In this document: piece after piece, positions 7,150-9,581 of the stretch
How positions within the stretch are numbered: the stretch's first letter is position 1
Layout: the number at the start of each line of letters is the position of its first letter
NCBI GenBank assembly: GCA_017995875.1
Contig: JAGOIB010000001.1
Location: 65,601-75,181, forward strand
Direction of reading: 5' to 3'
Source of the DNA: Saprospiraceae bacterium
Lineage (GTDB): Bacteria; Bacteroidota; Bacteroidia; Chitinophagales; Saprospiraceae
Length of the DNA stretch: 9,581 nt
Position numbers and translations under genes: made by a program
Notes under the pieces: model-generated
Told to the model about the DNA's origin: nothing
Seen by the model: the letters and a program-made list of their open reading frames with translations, nothing else
Database searches by the model: none

Positions 7150-7175
7150 TTTTTTTTGTTAAAATGTAAAATTTA

Positions 7176-7207
7176 GTTGCATAACGTATAAATACGTTAT
7201 ATATTTG
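7176..7207 (+). promoter_or_regulatory. Bacteroidota-type promoter of the blaI-M56 operon
   Basis: TTG (7177-7179, in GTTG) lies exactly 20 nt upstream of TATATTTG (7200-7207), a full match to the TAnnTTTG -7 element. This is the standard spacing for the Bacteroidota primary sigma factor. Transcription would begin at about 7211-7215, giving a leader of only about 15 nt before the repressor's ATG at 7229. Confidence 0.7.
7181..7200. promoter_or_regulatory. perfect 9-bp inverted repeat inside the promoter spacer; likely repressor operator
   Basis: ATAACGTAT (7181-7189) and ATACGTTAT (7192-7200) are exact reverse complements separated by AA. The dyad fills 19 of the 20 spacer bases between the -33 and -7 elements, and its last base is the first T of the -7 box. 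The two ACGT cores (7184-7187 and 7194-7197) are 10 bp apart, one helical turn, which suits a symmetric repressor dimer. BlaI/MecI proteins bind dyads of this kind in their own promoters, although this sequence does not match the staphylococcal TACA/TGTA operator. Confidence 0.65.
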
Positions 7208-7229
7208 GTTCCATAACATGGAATCCAAA
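7204..7229. promoter_or_regulatory. second dyad or hairpin from the -7 element to the repressor start codon
   Basis: TTTGGTTCCAT (7204-7214) and ATGGAATCCAAA (7218-7229) are complementary over 11 pairs with one bulged T (7224) around AAC. The left arm overlaps the TTTG of the -7 box, and the right arm ends on the A of the ATG. Because transcription should begin inside the left arm, the full hairpin would not exist in the RNA, so a DNA-level role such as a second operator is more plausible. Confidence 0.45.
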
Positions 7230-7597
7230 TGAGTAAAATCAAAAGTTTAACCCGGGCAGAAGAGGAGATCATGCAGTATATCTGGCAACTTGGCCGGTGT
7301 ACAGTCTCCAACATCATTGATGATTTGAAGGAGCCTAAGCCCCCTCATTCCTCAATTTCCTCCATTGTACGCATTCTTGAACGAAAAGGCTTTGTTGACC
7401 ACAAATCCTACGGCCGGACCTATGAATATTTTCCGCTGATCACCAAAGAGGATTACAGCAAGGGAAGTGTTCTATCGCTGATACGCGAATACTTTGATGG
7501 CTCTACCCAACAATTGGTATCCTTCCTGGTCGCCAAGGAAGAAACCTCCATCGAAGAGCTACAGGAATTGATTAAAGAACTCAAAAAGAAATCCTGA
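7229..7597 (+). CDS. blaI: BlaI/MecI-family transcriptional repressor
   Basis: This is a 122-residue winged-helix repressor at the usual length for the family (about 120-126). It is expected to bind dyad operators as a dimer and to be inactivated by its partner membrane protease. The N-terminal winged helix shows LTRAEEEIMQYIWQLG (7-22), a second helix with VSNIIDDL (26-33), a recognition helix around PHSSISSIVRILERKGFV (39-56) and a wing with YGRTYEYFPLI (61-71). The last 50 residues form the helical dimerisation part, where the protease would cut. The start is ATG 7229, only about 15 nt after the predicted transcription start and without a clear Shine-Dalgarno sequence. The TGA stop is two bases before the M56 protease ATG, so the two are certainly one operon. 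The promoter dyads at 7181-7200 and 7204-7229 suggest autorepression. The name blaI denotes family membership; the regulated genes need not involve beta-lactam resistance. Confidence 0.92.
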   Translation: MSKIKSLTRAEEEIMQYIWQLGRCTVSNIIDDLKEPKPPHSSISSIVRILERKGFVDHKSYGRTYEYFPLITKEDYSKGSVLSLIREYFDGSTQQLVSFLVAKEETSIEELQELIKELKKKS

Positions 7598-7599
7598 CG

Positions 7600-9581
7600 A
7601 TGCTGATTTACCTCTTTCAAGTCACGGTATGTCTTGCCTTCTTCTATGGGCTGTACTTTTTAGGCCTGCGAAAAGAGACCATGTTTCATACCAACAGGAT
7701 GTACCTTATGATCACACTGATCATCAGTCTTGTCCTGCCATTTGTTAAAATCTATATCGACGAGCAGCAGGCTGACTCAAACACTTTGGTTGCTTCTACT
7801 GTGTATCTGGGGAACTACGTAAATAACTTCTCCGTCAGTATTGCTACACCTGTAGCAAAGACTATCCCCTGGCTAAAGATATTCATAGGAGTATACCTTC
7901 TGGGTGCTGCAGTGATGTCTGTCCGTCTACTCTTTGCTTTTAAGCAGATCCTGGATATTAGAAAGACCGGCATCCATACAAAGGTATCCGGACACCTATG
8001 CGTCTTATCCGATAAGGTTAAAAGCCCATTTTCTTTTTTCAATACCATTTATCTGCCACTACAGCATTCATTCAGTGAAGTCGAACTAAACGAGGTGATT
8101 GTTCACGAAAAGGCTCATGTATCAGGTATGCACACCTGGGATGTCATCCTTATGGAATTGTTGTGCATTAAATTATGGCCAAGCCCGATGATCTACCTCT
8201 ACAGGAAATCAATGAAAGAGGTACATGAATTTGTTGCTGACGCCGCAGTCCTGAAAGACACCCATTGGGAGAATTACGCACAGTTGCTCGTAAGTCAGCA
8301 ACACAATCAATTGCAGAATATCCTCTCCAACCAACTCATTTATTCACAACTCAAAAAACGATTGCTCATGATGAACAAGGAACGATCAGGCTTTGCAGCG
8401 AGGTATAAATACCTCGGCATTATACCCTTACTGTTAATTGCCCTTATTCTCTTTTCATTCAGAGAAAAAATGGCAGATAGTCTTGCGAGTGATAACCCAA
8501 CCGAAGTGAATCAGGACGCACAGGAACTAATTCTTTTAATAGGAGCTGATCACAGACTTTATTTTGGAATAGAGGAGATTGCAAAAGAAGATTTACCACT
8601 AGCCGTACAGGAAATGACCAAAGGAATGACAGATCCGCAAGTAAGAGTTATTGCAGAGGACCCCAACAAGACGACCGGTGGTGAAATCGGAGAAATATTA
8701 CAGATTGGAAACAAGATGAATATGAGGTGGTTTTTGGATACAGATGAAATGGGAAAATACGCTGCTTATAAATCTTCTGTACTCGAAAGGAAAGTAAACT
8801 ATAGTGCAGATACTTTGCCGGAGAGTTCTATAATCGCATTGCGGTTGACAGAACCAGTGCTGACGCCATCTATTCCAGAAGATTATACCAAGCTTGATTA
8901 CACATTACCGATGCCCATTTTCCCGGGCTGTGATGATGTCCCTATTCGTGATCGGGGTAATTGTGGTATGGAAAAACTTGGAGAATATATCAACGCACAC
9001 ATGGTCTATCCTGAAAGTCTGAAAAAGTCCGGTAAAGAGGGTAGGGTGTTAGTAAAATTTGTGGTAGATGCAAATGGATATGTTAAGGATGTAGCCATTC
9101 AACAATCTCTTGATCCTGCCGCCGATCAGGCTGTCCTGGACCTGGTGAATGGAATGAATGCTAATGTCGGAAAATGGAGACCTGCAAGAAAGGAAGGTAT
9201 ATCGTTTGATGCTGAAATGGTATTGCCTGTCACGTTTAGTTTAGGCACATATAGAGCTTCACCTGAACCGCTGAAGGAAGTAGATGAAATGGCTCGATTC
9301 CCCGGATGCGAGCAAATAGCAAATCTGGATGAACGCAACGCATGTGCACAGGAAAAAATGTTCCAGTTTGTTTATTCCAATATTAAATACCCAAAGGAGG
9401 ATAGAGAACAAAATATTGAAGGGATCGGCATAGTTCAATTTGTCATTGGAGCAGATGGCAGAATCACTGACATTGATGTATTACGATCACCTAGTCCTGG
9501 CATTAAAGCAGAATTGTTGCGCCTAATTAATGACATGGCGGCTTTACCTGAACGTTGGGTGCCAGCCCAAAAAGATGGAAA
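7600..9581 (+). CDS. BlaR1-type M56 metallopeptidase with ExbD-like region and two TonB C-terminal domains (3' end missing)
   Basis: This membrane sensor-protease starts at ATG 7600 and is still open at the window edge (660 codons visible). Three N-terminal membrane helices (about 2-23, 34-50, 91-112) are followed by a cytoplasmic zinc-protease domain with HEKAH (169-173). Its probable third ligand, Glu210, lies in EFVAD (210-214). A fourth helix (about 271-287) leads to a periplasmic region. Residues about 308-381 follow an ExbD/TolR-like pattern (strand, D-x-x-LYF, helix, VRVIAED, GG-x-I-x-EI helix, RWFLDT). Two TonB C-terminal-type domains follow (about 457-546 and 585 to the edge), with VDANGYVKDVAI and IGADGRITDIDV. 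Each is preceded by FPGC plus a second cysteine (Cys444/Cys455 and Cys570/Cys582). The catalytic residues look intact. No penicillin-binding domain is present in the visible part. By family analogy it should cleave or trigger loss of the upstream BlaI-like repressor on an envelope signal. M56-TonB fusions are known in Bacteroidota; the ExbD resemblance is my own pattern reading. Confidence 0.9.
   Translation, partial: MLIYLFQVTVCLAFFYGLYFLGLRKETMFHTNRMYLMITLIISLVLPFVKIYIDEQQADSNTLVASTVYLGNYVNNFSVSIATPVAKTIPWLKIFIGVYLLGAAVMSVRLLFAFKQILDIRKTGIHTKVSGHLCVLSDKVKSPFSFFNTIYLPLQHSFSEVELNEVIVHEKAHVSGMHTWDVILMELLCIKLWPSPMIYLYRKSMKEVHEFVADAAVLKDTHWENYAQLLVSQQHNQLQNILSNQLIYSQLKKRLLMMNKERSGFAARYKYLGIIPLLLIALILFSFREKMADSLASDNPTEVNQDAQELILLIGADHRLYFGIEEIAKEDLPLAVQEMTKGMTDPQVRVIAEDPNKTTGGEIGEILQIGNKMNMRWFLDTDEMGKYAAYKSSVLERKVNYSADTLPESSIIALRLTEPVLTPSIPEDYTKLDYTLPMPIFPGCDDVPIRDRGNCGMEKLGEYINAHMVYPESLKKSGKEGRVLVKFVVDANGYVKDVAIQQSLDPAADQAVLDLVNGMNANVGKWRPARKEGISFDAEMVLPVTFSLGTYRASPEPLKEVDEMARFPGCEQIANLDERNACAQEKMFQFVYSNIKYPKEDREQNIEGIGIVQFVIGADGRITDIDVLRSPSPGIKAELLRLINDMAALPERWVPAQKDG

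Noticed and set aside
7150..7157. T8 run directly after the acidic-tail gene as a terminator
   Set aside because: No GC-rich or even stable stem precedes it; the upstream bases are a purine tract that cannot fold on itself.
7815..8048. 77-residue minus-strand ORF
   Set aside because: It lies opposite the M56 protease, whose membrane segments and zinc motif are clear in the + strand frame.
9126..9338. 70-residue minus-strand ORF
   Set aside because: It is antisense to the TonB-type domains of the sensor, which carry conserved motifs.
7600..9581. Beta-lactam resistance locus
   Set aside because: Despite the BlaI/BlaR1 relationship, no beta-lactamase or penicillin-binding sensor domain is visible; the sensor carries TonB-type domains instead.

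Overview
The window looks like ordinary chromosomal DNA from a Bacteroidota bacterium, possibly of the Saprospiria/Chitinophagia type; the class is only an impression. Supporting signs are a TonB-dependent receptor with STN and carboxypeptidase-regulatory domains followed by a DUF4249-type lipoprotein, a BlaI/M56-TonB regulatory pair, Bacteroidota-style promoter elements (TTG about 20 nt upstream of TAnnTTTG) and weak Shine-Dalgarno sequences. All eight genes lie on the + strand. No tRNA, rRNA, CRISPR array, insertion sequence or integrase gene is visible, and no gene-free stretch exceeds 300 bases.

Layout. Positions 1-453 hold the 3' part of a DusB-like tRNA-dihydrouridine synthase. It is followed at 537-1955 by a complete HD-domain CCA-adding tRNA nucleotidyltransferase, so the left end is a tRNA-maturation block. 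Positions 2042-4738 encode an outer-membrane TonB-dependent receptor and 4805-5710 its likely partner lipoprotein, together a probable import unit of unknown substrate. Positions 5813-6490 encode a Crp/Fnr-family regulator, ended by a good intrinsic terminator (6527-6563). After a 269-base gap comes a small protein with an extremely acidic tail (6760-7149).

The right end is the most interesting part: a BlaI/MecI-type repressor (7229-7597) whose ORF ends two bases before an M56 (BlaR1-type) membrane metalloprotease (7600 to beyond the window end). The protease is open to the edge (660 codons visible). It carries four membrane segments, an HEKAH zinc motif, a region that looks like an ExbD/TolR periplasmic domain, and two successive TonB C-terminal-type domains, each preceded by an FPGC...C motif. 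The promoter of this operon can be read directly: TTG at 7177-7179, a 20-nt spacer, and TATATTTG at 7200-7207. A perfect 9-bp inverted repeat (7181-7200) fills the spacer and just touches the -7 element, and a second dyad runs from the -7 element to the first base of the start codon. This is what an autoregulated BlaI promoter should look like.

Functional reading (inference). In the last operon a membrane sensor-protease would inactivate the BlaI-like repressor on an envelope signal. The sensor is built from TonB-system-like modules instead of a penicillin-binding domain, so the stimulus is unlikely to be a beta-lactam. The other genes are housekeeping or nutrient-uptake functions with no clear link to that operon.
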